Of a stretch of 64,000 bases of DNA, positions 33,829 through 45,133 are shown piece by piece. The first letter of the stretch is position 1. The number at the start of each line of letters is the position of its first letter. The stretch covers positions 13,409,297-13,473,296 of the forward strand of contig OZ026606.1 of assembly GCA_964020085.1 (NCBI GenBank). The letters run 5' to 3'. Under the pieces are notes generated by a model. It saw only the letters and a program-made list of their open reading frames with translations. It was not told the origin of the DNA and did not search any database. The position numbers and the translations under genes are program-made. This DNA comes from Micromussa lordhowensis. Lineage: Eukaryota; Cnidaria; Anthozoa; Scleractinia; Lobophylliidae.

Positions 33829-35457
33829 CCGGGGGGATACTCCTAGAAAAATTGGGTGGGGGTGTGCGGCCCGCTTCCCAAAACCCTTACCCTATTTATG
33901 ATCAAAATCTTCGATATTTCCTACCCTATTTATGACTTGACCAAAAATTTGATGTCCTACTTATGACCGTTGCGGCTGGCATAGTTGCCCCTCTCTCCTC
34001 CGCAGAGGCTCAAAGGTTTTTTTTCGGGTGGGGAGGATCCGCTGAGTAATGTAAGTGCAGGCACAGAGTTACAGGCGACGGCGGAAAGCGCGGGAGCCTC
34101 TGCCAGATACCACGCCCAAAATGGCCGCCATCCGGGGGAGGCAATTTCCTGTGGGCTACTCGCAGGGGTGGCTTGTGTACCTTGTATCAGCAAAAATGGC
34201 GTGCAAGATTTTGAGGTTAAGTGATGTCGAAGGTTTAGCTAAAACATACTTGAATGCATGGAAATCGGGAAAAGTCTGTTGCTTTCATGAGAACTGTTTT
34301 CCTAAGCGTCTTTCGTTCACCTCCGAGTGGTTGAACTATCACTATCGAATTCAACATTCTCAAGATCGCGCAAGTGGTGATGAAGAAATATAGAGAAGAA
34401 CAAAATGTGCTCAGGAAACTCATGGCTAGTGAAACTCTGAACAGGATCGCAATTCAGTCTTAAAAGAGACAAGAACAAGTAAGTTTTTTTAACGTTTGTC
34501 TGCTCGGCGAACTGAACAATTTTCTTCGCGAAATCATTGTGAAATCGAAGGTCAAGTCTTAAGTTGCATTGAGCTTAATCTTAGCATACATTTGTTTAAA
34601 GGAAAGTAATTTTTTTGTCTTTTACATCTGCGGTGATGGGTAAATCCCTTTGCAGATTACATATATAGATGTAGATGTAGATAACAATACGATTTCAGTG
34701 GTGAGAACCAAACGATGATTAAGCTTATCCTTTTGTTTACTTCGTTTTATTAACGGCATTTTTACAGAAGTTCTAAATTTAACGTTTGCAAATAATAGGA
34801 AAAAATAAATATAAGATATATAGATTGCAAGACTTTATTTAAGTTGAAATTTACCTTGAAGAGAGAGCTCTTGAAGAGGACATTCCAGCTGATCCGAATC
34901 GTTCGCCATATTATTGTTTTTAGGACATGCAAGACTACCCCTCACGGGTTTCAGGGAGGCCTTTGAAGTAAAACAGTTTTGCTTCTTTTCTTGGAAAATA
35001 CGAAACTAGGTAACAAAAAAACTAATGCAAACTGTAGCGACATAATTAGCAATGAGTTTCTGTGAGTTTCAAGCTGTCAAATGAAGCCAAAGCCGAGAAA
35101 TCCATCGATGTACGAGAAAACGACAAGGATGTACGAGAAATCGACGTACATCTGGTAGAGGTTCTCCGCCTGATCGATCCATTCGACTTTGTGCCTGCGG
35201 TACACTTCGCACAGCGGATTGATATAACGAATGCTTGAACCTCTGCGGAGGAGAGAGTAGTTGCCCTAAACATAATTTATGAAGCGCTTTGGTTGATGAT
35301 CTTATCGATAATGATGAAAAGTAGCTTCTTCTAAAAAACATACCCAGTCCAAAACGAGAGCAAAAAGTATACCCTATTTATGACCAAAACGGCTGAAAAA
35401 CCGTACCCTTTGGGGCTGCACATACCTATATAGCCCATATAAGGAAGTACCCCCGGG
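33829..35457. mobile_element. TIR element with 9-bp target duplication carrying a small ORF (copy 1)
   Basis: The ends CCGGGGGGATACTCC and GGAAGTACCCCCGGG are imperfect inverted repeats. TCGAAAAGC flanks both sides (33820-33828 and 35458-35466), a 9-bp duplication of the kind seen for Mutator-like elements. Subterminal inverted blocks (TCCTCCGCAGAGGCTCAA / TTGAACCTCTGCGGAGGA) and CCCTATTTATGA words lie inside each end. It is 1.63 kb with no transposase. The interior holds a GC-richer segment with a C2H2-like ORF. Confidence 0.65.
34196..34393 (+). CDS. Small C2H2-like ORF inside the TIR element (copy 1)
   Basis: It is 65 codons from an ATG in good context (AAAAATGGCG). An in-frame upstream ATG at 34121 would add 25 residues. 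The product has a leucine-rich start (MACKILRLSDVEGLAKTYL) and CCFHENCFPKRLSFTSEWLN followed by HYRIQH. The Cys-x4-Cys and His-x4-His spacing resembles a single C2H2 zinc finger. About 60 bases after the stop, GTAAGT could act as a splice donor, so this may be a captured host exon. The same peptide is encoded without change in copy 2. I do not recognise the parent gene; function unknown. Confidence 0.4.
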   Translation: MACKILRLSDVEGLAKTYLNAWKSGKVCCFHENCFPKRLSFTSEWLNYHYRIQHSQDRASGDEEI

Positions 35458-36277
35458 TCGAAAAGCTAGGTTTTCAAAATGTTTTTCGCCCACACGAAAA
35501 CGCAAAGCTTGCGGTTTGAAGAGCGTTTTCGAAAAGCTCCGTTTCGTGACGGAATAATGTGGATGGTAGACCGCATTTTCAATTTTCATCCGGCGCAAGT
35601 GAACAGCGCAACTGCACTCTCGTGGCATTAAATAATATCAGTAACGCTGGGGTCGACGCTTACAAAACATATTAATTTCAATTTCACTTACGAATTTCGC
35701 AATTGTCAAGATCTGTTCAGTACGTCTATCGGCTTTAAAACTCTATTAACCTGCTCAAGTTGAGTGTACAATAAAACCGTTACCGTAATTCCAAAATGGG
35801 AAATACGAAAAATTAGCCGTCGTGGTTGACGTTCTCCAAGCAGGCAGGACTTGGTTAGGGGTGGAGCATTTGACTTATGAGGGAGGGGTGGGGTTAATTT
35901 CGGTACATGCCCGAATTTTTTAACCTTTTCATGCACTCGGAGATTTTTTTCTCGTACGTGTGTATGCGTAATACTTTTTTCTCCGTTTACCACGCATTTT
36001 TTCGGCTCACTTTTTTTTTTTCGTGTGAACTTTTTTCGGCAGCGGTCGTGTGCATGAATTATTATTTTTAGTGCAATTATACTTGCAGGATATATATTTT
36101 CTAAATAACCAGCCCCCCTACCGTCAAAAGTCAATGGCTCACGTGCACAGCCATTGTTCTGCACATTAAACCTTTTGTTTGGTGACGTTCTCGTTATTCA
36201 CCGCGGTTTAATCTCGTTCCCAAATGTCTTGTTCGCCATGAAGTTGACGAGATCTGGGAACGAAATCCGCGTGGCGG
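35458..36277. repeat. Repeat-rich 3' flank of the first cGAS-like gene
   Basis: It contains CGTTTTCGAAAAGCTCCG words matching the target of the TIR element. A repeat shared with 8975-9170 is present (GGGAAATACGAAAAATTAG; CACGTGCACAGCCATTG). A foldback lies around 36196-36260 (TCTCGTTCCCA / TGGGAACGA) just before the stop of the minus-strand gene. No separate gene is credible. Confidence 0.5.
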
Positions 36278-37579
36278 TCACAATAGATCCGTCAAATAAG
36301 TCTCAAAATTTGGGGTCGACGCTAAGTACTTGTCTGGTTTCGTTCGCACCTGATAGCATTTCTGTAACAGGCCAGCTACATGATCCTCGCTGATGGATTG
36401 TGACAGTAGATTCACACTTGGTAGAAAATAATGCGGAAAAGCGCGCGCACCCAGGCCGATGATGATTGCGTCTATAACAGCTAAAAGAAGCTCAGGTAGA
36501 TTTTCTTCAGTCCAGTAACCCGGAGGAACATGGTCCATTGTGTAGAACAGAATAGTTTTCAGATTGTAAGAGGTGATAAATTTGGGTTGAGAGAGATGGG
36601 CTTTCAATATAGCTTTTAAGACTAACCAGCATTTTCGTACCAGTGGCCGAGACTCGCTAATGTAAGCTGCAAGGACAAGTTCAGCCTTTGATGTCGAAAG
36701 ACGCCAACTATGTGGGATTGCGTCGATTGATTTAGCGACCAAATGGGCGGGCATACGAAAAAGCTCTTTTTCTACGTCTTTTGATGGCCAGTACCGCTTT
36801 CTGGAAGCCCAGCTATCGTAAATATTGAAAATATCTGCAGCTGTAATACAGACGACCAGGTCGATACTCCAATTGTTAATGCAGTTATATCCCGCTTTGC
36901 GCAGTGTGACACCCTGCCAGTCTTCCGGGTATGGAGACTGCATTTCAAGAGGCAACTTCGCAATGTCAAATTGCAGTGTCAAAGCTGGGCCATTTCTACT
37001 GACAACAATACAACCTGGTACAAATCCCTCCTCTCTATCCATCATTTCATTTATGACTGTAACCACAACTTGCTCAAACGACTGCATAATTTTGTCAGCA
37101 TCTAACAGGTGGTTTCCATCTCTTAAGACACAACAATCCTGCCATCTTTTAAGGCTATCGCCACTGAGAACAATATGCTTAAAAGCGTCTTGTTTCTCTT
37201 CGCCTGAAATTACACAATCAACTAAAGAAACACCCTCAGAATGCGCCCCCAAGTCACGCAACACAAGCATGAAATCAAACTCGTGTTCAATATAATTCTG
37301 GAAATTTGTCTTCTGGCTTATGACAGAATGTTCTTTGAAGCTTCCAGTTGGGATAACCTCTTCAAAATCAAACCTGGCATCTATTCCACAAATACGTGGT
37401 AGAATTTCTTCGGTGACGAAAGTATTGAACTGTTCAAGTTTATCTGTTGCTACTTGTGACTCATTATATATTCGGTCTGCCTGGTAATAGGCCATCAGGT
37501 CTGATAGATCTCTGTATGGTACACCAGATAGCACGTCAACCCTTTCTTGTGGGCTGTTTTCAGTTTTACTGCTAGCCAT
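36278..37579 (-). CDS. cGAS-like receptor / Mab-21 family nucleotidyltransferase (copy 1)
   Basis: An intronless 433-residue ORF. The N-terminal nucleotidyltransferase core has IPTGSFKEHS (Gly79-Ser80) and HEFDFMLVL (Glu100, Asp102). The likely third acidic residue is Asp240 in WSIDLVVCI, after a GPALTLQF strand. The C-terminal Mab-21 helical part has HSWRLSTSKAELVL, RKCWLVLKAI, SYNLKTILFY and HYFLPSVNLL. This order matches cGAS closely, but the His-Cys zinc ribbon of vertebrate cGAS is absent, as in many invertebrate cGAS-like receptors. Family knowledge: such enzymes sense nucleic acid (often dsRNA) in the cytosol and make cyclic dinucleotides that activate STING. The acidic triad predicts activity; ligand and product are unknown. 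The start MASSKTENS is the first in-frame Met and is conserved in copy 2. Confidence 0.88.
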   Translation of the reverse strand: MASSKTENSPQERVDVLSGVPYRDLSDLMAYYQADRIYNESQVATDKLEQFNTFVTEEILPRICGIDARFDFEEVIPTGSFKEHSVISQKTNFQNYIEHEFDFMLVLRDLGAHSEGVSLVDCVISGEEKQDAFKHIVLSGDSLKRWQDCCVLRDGNHLLDADKIMQSFEQVVVTVINEMMDREEGFVPGCIVVSRNGPALTLQFDIAKLPLEMQSPYPEDWQGVTLRKAGYNCINNWSIDLVVCITAADIFNIYDSWASRKRYWPSKDVEKELFRMPAHLVAKSIDAIPHSWRLSTSKAELVLAAYISESRPLVRKCWLVLKAILKAHLSQPKFITSYNLKTILFYTMDHVPPGYWTEENLPELLLAVIDAIIIGLGARAFPHYFLPSVNLLSQSISEDHVAGLLQKCYQVRTKPDKYLASTPNFETYLTDLL

Positions 37580-39580
37580 GAAATTGTCCTTTGAATGATG
37601 TCTTACCTATTGACATGGGCAAAACAGATATCTTATTATAGACTAAACTACCGTGGTGCAGTGGCCAGGGCCGGGGGGGGGGAGGGGGGGAGGATCTCAT
37701 ATGAAAACTGAACGGGGGGTACCAAAAGGAACCAAGATCCTGTTTTGTGGGTGGGGCTTTTTTTTCACCCCTAAGAGGTACCATTTCTAAAACAACATGG
37801 TAACTGATGCTTTCATAATTTAAAATAGCGATAAGGACTCATTACCCTAAATGTTACCACAAAAGCTCACACTGTGCAACTATGCACCATTTGAGGTTGA
37901 AAACCCTATAAAGAGGTACCAAAAACTGCTTTTTTTACCCCTAAAGATATGGCAAGCAACTCCATCCATTTTATATCACATGGGAGACCTCCCCCGAGAT
38001 GTCAGGGTCCTTTTGTTTACTTCACTATCATGATGTCTCTCTCTATTCAGGAGCATACATGGACACCAATGCATTTCATGCTGAGGGTAACTCTACAATA
38101 GACAAGCTTCTCATCCATGGCCAACGGAGAGTAAAAATACTCCTATTTGCCTAATGCTATGCAAACCAGAGATAAACACTGGCCTGATTAGCCTGTTCTG
38201 CAATTTGTTTGTTTGTTTGTTTGTTTGTTTTTTTTTGGGGGGGGGGTGCCACAGACTATGGCCTGATGGGCTGGTAGGCTCAAATGCAGACTTAACCTGG
38301 CAGTACATTAGAGAAGTTTTGCTTTGACCAAGCAATTTCAGTACATCAAGATAGAAAATAAATAAATACAAAGAGGATGAGCTGTGATTATTTTGTAGTG
38401 TGGGGTGTTAATTTGAACCCATCTCTGACAAGAATAAGGGACGGGGAGTTTACATCTGAAAACTTATACCTGTTCCAGTATAACTACATTATTTCAGACC
38501 AAGTTTTATCAGATATACAATGTGGGTCATGTGATGCCATCTTAGCTTGGATGCCTAAACTAAACTAAACTAACATGTGCTTAATGGCTCCGACCACAAC
38601 AAAATTGATTTTATACCAGAACAAGGTGTAGAGTTGCGGTGAATAAAATAACTTGCTTTTAATACACACCAAACGACCGTTACAACTCTTGGTTTTCACA
38701 CACCCACCGCATACATTACTGCTGTTTATATAACTACCGACAACAATTGATGTTACGTAATCGGCAAACTACACGTGCGGAATTAGTCAAGACACTACAC
38801 AAGGGGTCACTCTTTGTTTATGATACCAGTCTGAGTTTTTGTACCTGGTACAGCGACCATGGTCAACTCACACTGTATGTCTTGATCTGGTATATGACAT
38901 TTCGTACTGGTAGCAGGTGAACAAACACACAGTTACAAGAGGGGTCAGGATGAAATCTCACCAGTATGAAAGTCATACTGATATCATTTAAACAGCTGCT
39001 AAGGAAGATCCAGGAACAAACAGCAGGTGAACATCACGAGGAGTAGTGCACATGGAAGTGTTGTCTCAAACAGGGTTTTAACATAGCAAGCTCCAAAAGA
39101 GGGCGAAGGGTATGTGTATCCCTAGGGTATGGGTATCCCTAGGTAACAACAACAACAACAACAACAACAACAATCCCACTAAGGTAATCCTAGGTAATCC
39201 CACTAAAGCTATTTTTAGATTTGGTATCCAGTCCTCCTACAGTTCTTTTATGGGAAACAAAAATATGTGTAAAGCCCCTAGGGCACTCCTAGTGAGTAAC
39301 ATCTGCATCACAAGATTGGCCACTTTGAGACTCTCAGGAATGAGATTAATGAAGCCAGGAGAAAGATTATCTCAGGAATAAGTCCTATATGGTGATTAGC
39401 TCTCTTACCGTCCCTTCCCTCTTGCCAACTCTTATAACATACACTACTTGATGTGCATCAGAGGCCTGATAAAAAAGTAACCTCTTCCTACCACAAATAC
39501 AATATGATTAAATAATAGCCCCTTTCCAAGTTGCTTGAAACCTCTCTATCAAAGCAAGGCCTGGCGCACAAACATTCATA
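37580..39580. other. Upstream region of the first cGAS-like gene and repeats
   Basis: Just upstream of the start the minus strand has AGGTAAGA, which could be a 5' UTR splice donor. Beyond are a G-run (37670-37694), a (GTTT)n run near 38205-38230, an (AAC)n run at 39144-39172 and AT-rich DNA. It is mostly duplicated at 61263-63060, where the (GTTT)n has become a T-run and the (AAC)n block is missing. No gene was recognised. Confidence 0.45.
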
Positions 39581-40316
39581 GCGGAGCTCCGGCGGCCGAA
39601 GGCCGCCAAGCGGAGCCCCATACCCATATTAGGAAACTGAAGGGAACCCATGAACTGATTTTCTCATGTGTATCATGGCTAGCGGTATTGCTCGTGGGCG
39701 CGTACGCACGACGACGACGACGACGGCGACGGTGGTGGAGTCGCGCAACATGGCGGCCACAATTGACACGTAAACCAAAACGAGGCTTCAGTTTTCGCGG
39801 GCTTTCCTTGTAGGTTGACAGAGCACATGTACCCTTGGTTTAAAGCGTCCTTTGGACATCCATGTTGCAGTCAATTGACACCTGTCAAAACAAGGAATCC
39901 GCTGACCAGTATCACGTGACCATATCGCGGGCTCAAGTTCAGGGCTCATCGAGGTCACGTGTTTTTTTAAAGTTGACCGCTGCCCAAGTGCTGCTTTTTT
40001 CGATCAGATCGCGGGCTCATGTCAGGATTAACTTGCTGTAAACAGCGTAGGGTTGGTAGGAAGCCGGTTAACGCTAACCCAGGATTAAAATTTAACCGAA
40101 TTATAACCTTTTCTTTTGTACAAAGTTTTTTCACTGCTTTTGTTTTGCGTATTTTGCTTTCATTAAAATTCAAAACACAAAAACAATATACAGAAAATCT
40201 CACCGCAAAGTTACAAAACTCAAATCAAAATTCTACTTTATCCTCGGCTAGTTTGATCGGGCTCTGAACAACCCGGCCCAGGAGCTACGCTTTTAGGCTG
40301 GCCTAAATCTATATAT
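39581..40316. other. Segment present only in duplication copy 1, GC-rich at its left end
   Basis: This ~736-bp stretch interrupts sequence that is continuous in copy 2 (compare 63050-63090). It contains CGGAGCTCCGGCGGCCGAAG, an (ACG)n run at about 39707-39731 and GCGCAACATGGCGGCCAC, a YY1-like core promoter word. Repeated GATCGCGGGCTCATGT / ATATCGCGGGCTCAAG words follow. It could be an inserted promoter-like or repeat fragment. ORFs here are short and not supported. Confidence 0.45.
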
Positions 40317-40790
40317 TATGAAAATGAGTTTAATTTGCATGTGAATGAAATCTCATTTTCAAATGAAAGGATTAGCACCAAGGGTCTCTTTGAGAAAGAG
40401 GCTAAATGGTAATTTGGAAATGGCCTATTGTATAATTGAATTAAATTACCGGTACCAAAAACTAACAAGGATTTAGTAACTGAATCAACAAATGAGTAAA
40501 TAAAGGTTGTACTAAAAAAACGTGTAAGCCTCTCTTTCAAAGCGAGGCCTGGCGCACAACCATTCATATGAAAATGAGTTTAATTTGCATGTGAATGAAA
40601 TCTCATTTTCAAATGAAAGGATGGACACTAATGCTCTCTTTGAGAAAGAGGCTAAATGGTAATTTGGAAATGGCCTATTGTATAATTGAATTACATTACC
40701 GGTACCAAAAAAACTAACTAACAAAACTAACAAGGGTTTAGTAACTGAATCAACAAATGAATAAATAAAGGTTGTACTAAAAAACATGTA
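40317..40790. repeat. Tandem pair of ~250-bp units
   Basis: Two direct units start at 40317 and 40567 with TATGAAAATGAGTTTAATTT and stay nearly identical through GGTTGTACTAAAAAA. Copy 2 of the segmental duplication has only one unit (63088-63310). Either unit number changed after the duplication or copy 2 lost one. Confidence 0.75.
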
Positions 40791-41469
40791 TTTTATCTTA
40801 TTTATCTACAGAATCTAGTAGTGTGGTAGGGTGAATATAAACTTGGTTTTGGCCATTAAAATAAAACATGCTGTAAATTATAAGGTATTTTCATACCTTT
40901 GGATCGAGATGGAACAAGCTTGCAATATGGGCTAATTAAGTGGGGGAATATTTTCCAAATGCACATGACACGAAACTGGTTTAGATGATATTTCCCTACA
41001 CTAGCCCCTATATCAAGCTACAATGAGCAACAAAAGTGTTGAGAGACTTGGCAGTAAAATTCAATTTTTGAGCGTCTTGGAAACATCCCCCCCCCCCTTC
41101 CTTCCCAAACAATGTTTATTTTTGAGTAATTTTTTTGGAAAGAAAATACCTCTTAGTCGGCGTGTCAGGTAAGTTTTGGATGGGTGGTTTAGTGAGTGGA
41201 TCAGTGAGAGATGTATGTGTCACACCAATCAGGTTGGATCTACCATCTAAACAACAATCAAATTTCCTGTTGTAAAGGTAAATGGTATGTGAGAAGATTT
41301 GATCCCAATACAGTTCAGAATGGCCATATTAATTTTTCTATAAAAGAGAAGGTAGTATTCATATATTGGGCTTACTTCTTCATTTTCTATGGGTTAGGCT
41401 AAGGATTTTAGCTATGAACGAGATGAGTCTTGAGTTTTGAAGCAGCTCGTGAGTTAGTAGTATGCAAAT

Positions 41470-41960
41470 GGCACCAGGTATTTTTATTTTTAGTTACAAA
41501 GGTAACTTGATACTTTTGTTTTTCACTTGATACTTTTGTTTTTCACATAAGTAAATTCAATTAGAGGTCACAAATCGTCGCTTCTAGTTCTTAGGACGTT
41601 TTAGAGGAGACAAGACTATTTAAAGTTGAGACAGTTCTAACGTTTACAATAGTAGTTGTAGGTAACAATTGTTTTGTTCTTGTTGCATGCAAATATAATG
41701 AGGTATTTTTATTTTTTAGTTACAGTAATTTGACACTTGTTTTTCACAAGGGAGTAAATTCAATTAGAGCTAAAAAATCGTCAGCACCTGTTCCCACAAG
41801 ATGCTTGCTATTTTTAGTTACAAATGGTAACTTGACACTTTTGTTTTTCATATGGGAGTAAATAGTTCGCACAAGATGTTTGCTATTTTTAGTTATAAAT
41901 GGTAACTTGACACTTGTTTTTCATATGGAAGTAAATTCAATTAGAGGTTACAAGTTGTCG
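41470..41960. repeat. Imperfect tandem repeat, AT-rich
   Basis: The phrase TTTTTAGTTACAAAGGTAACTTGA followed by CACTTTTGTTTTTCA recurs four or five times with a drifting spacing of roughly 70-240 bases, along with GTAAATTCAATTAGAG. The same repeat begins at the last bases of the window (63970-64000). Confidence 0.6.
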
Positions 41961-42712
41961 GCCATTGTTTCCAGGATATTAAACAAAACAGCTTTCATTT
42001 CTAAACTGCTTTTGCGTCTCTGCAGTAGCAGTTTATAGCTTTATTTGATGACATTCATTTCAGTCCGATATTTTAAAGGTAAAAAGTACAAAAACTGTTC
42101 AAATGTTCTTTGAAGACTGCATGGCATCAAATTAAAGTGCAATTTGATTAAATCAGACTTTCAACGAATCAGAGAGGTTTTTTCCTCTTTCTTTCTATTT
42201 TCTAGTAGTGTTGTTGTGTAAAAAGGGTAAACTTGCGACTCATATAAAATGTGAAGAGTTCTCTTAACTTGAGTATTTTTTAGCAAAAATTCCTCTTGGG
42301 GGGTGAAAGGGCTATGAGATTGGTGAGTTATACATGTGCACGTGTCACACCAATCACAGTGTGGATTGTATCAAAGAACGAATCAAATTGCCTGTTAGAA
42401 AATAAGATGGTATCTACATTAATCTGGAGACGCATCAGATTAGTAGTTTGTTCAGTCAAACATTTTATGGCTTACTAATTAGTTATCCTATCATGATGTA
42501 TATCATAAATTCCCAGTTTCTCTCTTGCTGTACATCACAACCAAAAAGACTTGTCAAATTAACCAAATCACTACTGTAAACAGCTCATGAATGCTCCCAT
42601 CTCCTAGACTTCATAAAAAATACCTCTTGCATGCCTTGCGTGCCTATGTTTCTATTTCTTAGATTGCACAGACCACAGTGCCTACACAACATTAAATTGG
42701 GGGGCTGGGTTA

Positions 42713-43378
42713 TTAAGGACGTTCGCGCCCAAAAACTTCCCACACACAGATTTTTTTAAAACTTTGACTGATGGTAGAAAATGATAAGATTAGATAAAAA
42801 ACGTAAAAAAAATCGGGGGTCACCGAACTCGTTTTCAAGATAAAGCGTAGCTCAGACCATAGCATTTCTACGATTCTCAGTCATTCGAGGCGATTCTGGC
42901 CGGATTCATTACTATCGGCATATATTTAAGTTGAAGAATCATCTCTAAGCTATGAGTGTTTAACACGGCTTATATAGGCCTAATTGATAGATCTTTGCTA
43001 CATATGCCATTAAATCTGCTAGAATTAGCCTTAAAAAAGACAACTTCTAAGTCACGCACACCTGTCTCCATGTACCAATTCGACCCTTTTTTAATAGTAT
43101 ATGACAAATAATTACAACTTCCCACACACAGAATTTTTTGTTATTTTAGTATAATGTAGAGAGTTAAAAAAGGAAGTGATCTGCCGAAAAAAAAGTGGGG
43201 GTCACCGAGCTTCCAACAAAATTATTCGCACACCAAGTTAACGCAAAGGTCATCAGCTCTATGTTTTGTTAAGTTTTCGACTCGGTGCGCGCGCTTGAAA
43301 ATGACGTGGCACGCGCGTGACCAATGAATAGCGTGCGCACTAGAGATGCGCAATAGCAATGGGTGCGAACGTCCTTAA
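42713..43378. mobile_element. TTAA-flanked MITE, family 1 (copy 2)
   Basis: Starts TTAAGGACGTTCGCGCCCAA and ends GGGTGCGAACGTCCTTAA. The interior is the reverse complement of the element at 4086-4753 with modest divergence. It is inserted into the dispersed repeat also seen at 20092-20290: the two halves (CAACATTAAATTGGGGGG before; CTAAAAGTGTCTCAACTACTT after) flank it. Confidence 0.8.
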
Positions 43379-45133
43379 ACAATTAACACCAGGTGCAAAT
43401 AAAATAGAATAAGTGCTTAAATATCACAAAGCGTCATTTTCTAAAAGTGTCTCAACTACTTTTGTCACCCATTGTAGATCCAGTCCAATCTTGAGGATAA
43501 GAACAAGATGTTAATTTGTTACACTGTAATTTTAGGGCCCTTTCCAAGTAGTTTTTATTACTGAGGTAAATAAGTTGGTTTTTAGAGTCCACTGTTCAAA
43601 ATTAAAATTGATGGGGAGATCCGAGGGAATTTTTGGGAGCAATATGATTGTTATACATATACACATTACCCTTCAAGTCTGCAATGGGGTCTCACTGGTG
43701 GTGTGGCAAGAAAAATTCATGAGCAGGCTGGAATGTGATCTCAAATTTAATTCTTTGGTCTGTAAAGGCAATCAGTATGGTAGGTTCACAGTTCTAAACA
43801 AAGAAAGTTCACCCAAAGGCAGCCCAGGATCAATTTATGAGAATAACAACCATGACTCCAATGGTTAGATTTTAACATAAAGGTCTGTAGGGAAATGCAC
43901 ACCTCGATGTTTTGTTGTATTTGCTGTAGTCTACCAGCTTCTCAGCCAGATCTGGGAAAGACAAATATTATCATAGAAAAGGTTGAGATCATATATGGAT
44001 TTTTGAGCAATATCATGAACAAGTGGTTCATAGTTTTAAAACCCGGGGGATGCTCCAACCAATTTTTTGGTCAGGGTACATCGTGTGTGTTATGTTTCTT
44101 AAAGTAATTTTCGGGATCCTATTTCAGACCTGACCAAAAAAGCGATACACTATTTCAGTGCCTAGAATTAGTGCAAGTCTCTGTGACATGAAATCCGGCG
44201 TAAACATTTGAGGACGAAGAAGGGCTTCAAATTCCCTTATGTTGCTGGGGGAAAATAGTTAAGCTTATCATTGCATGTTCATCCAATATTCACATAGTTC
44301 CCGGAAGACACAGCTTCTAAATGTTTACTCTAATGCATGCACTTTACTGCTCTGAAACTTTACCTTCTCTCCAACAGCAGAAGCGACCCCTCAACCTCGC
44401 TACTTTTATGGTCTGGGGTGGACTGGGACCAGTTGTCCCGCGCACTAGCTTCACCTCACAAATAACGTCAACAACTGGCCAATCACATGCAAGAGAGAAC
44501 ATCGCAAATTTCCTTTCCATTTACTCGTTTCTCCAGTTTTCGGTCTTCTCCTCATGGGAAAATAGCTCAACATAATTAACGGGATTCGATTTTAAATGAT
44601 AAGGGCTTTCTCGTTCGGTTGGTTTGGTGATTTTGGAGAAACCCTTACCACTATACATCAGTCTTCCCATCCGGTGGTAAGTACATAAGAAGTCAAACCC
44701 TCTAATGACTCTAATAAGGCGCTCTCGAATGACCTTGCCATATTTTATTTTGTCACATACATTTTTTATTTATTTTATGATTTTGCAGCCTGCCAAAATA
44801 TCTTAAAATCCTATATACCTAGAACTTGTGGTAGATCATCCCTTCCTCCACGCTAGTACACTCTAGCTTTTGACGTCACAGACTTGATGGGTTTGTTTTT
44901 AAGGAAAAAAGTGTGGAAAATTTTCACCATAGAAATGAAAAACGCTAAGTTAGTCAAATTATTTCACAGGAACTGCAATTGGTTGTTTTCACTATGGCTT
45001 AAACCCGCTTTCAGTGTTACGTGCATAAGTGACATCTTTCGACATGCCATGGGTAACTTGCCTTCTGTGAGGTCACCATGTACTAACAAAACTTTTTGAG
45101 TCTTAGCCCTCAACAATGGCTCGAGTTTCTCTG
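43379..45133. other. Spacer downstream of gene C
   Basis: It begins with the second half of the dispersed repeat and then AT-rich DNA. Around 44040-44170, CCCGGGGGATGCTCC and TTTCAGACCTGACCAAAAA words resemble the end of a TIR element like 33829-35457. It should include the 3' UTR of gene C. No gene was recognised. Confidence 0.4.

Larger units (their letters stand above)
26966..41511. repeat. Segmental duplication, copy 1 (visible extent)
   Basis: From TTATGACACGAGGGAGCACA (about 26966) onward this sequence is collinear with 48205-64000. The match covers gene A's exons and intron, the TIR element, the cGAS-like gene and the flanking repeats, and still holds at the right window edge (GTTACAAAGGTAACT at about 41497-41511). 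Identity is very high, with scattered substitutions and small indels. The copies are offset by 21,239 bases at the left breakpoint. Confidence 0.9.

Noticed and set aside
35046..35341. Two overlapping minus-strand ORFs, repeated at 58731-59026
   Set aside because: They lie in the right half of the TIR element, have no domain and differ only through the duplication; coding not supported.
36825..37295. A 156-codon plus-strand ORF that recurs at 60508-60978
   Set aside because: Antisense shadow of the cGAS-like genes with no domain of its own.
39144..39172. Short direct repeats that might suggest a CRISPR-like array
   Set aside because: Simple (AAC)n microsatellite in a eukaryotic sequence, no spacers.
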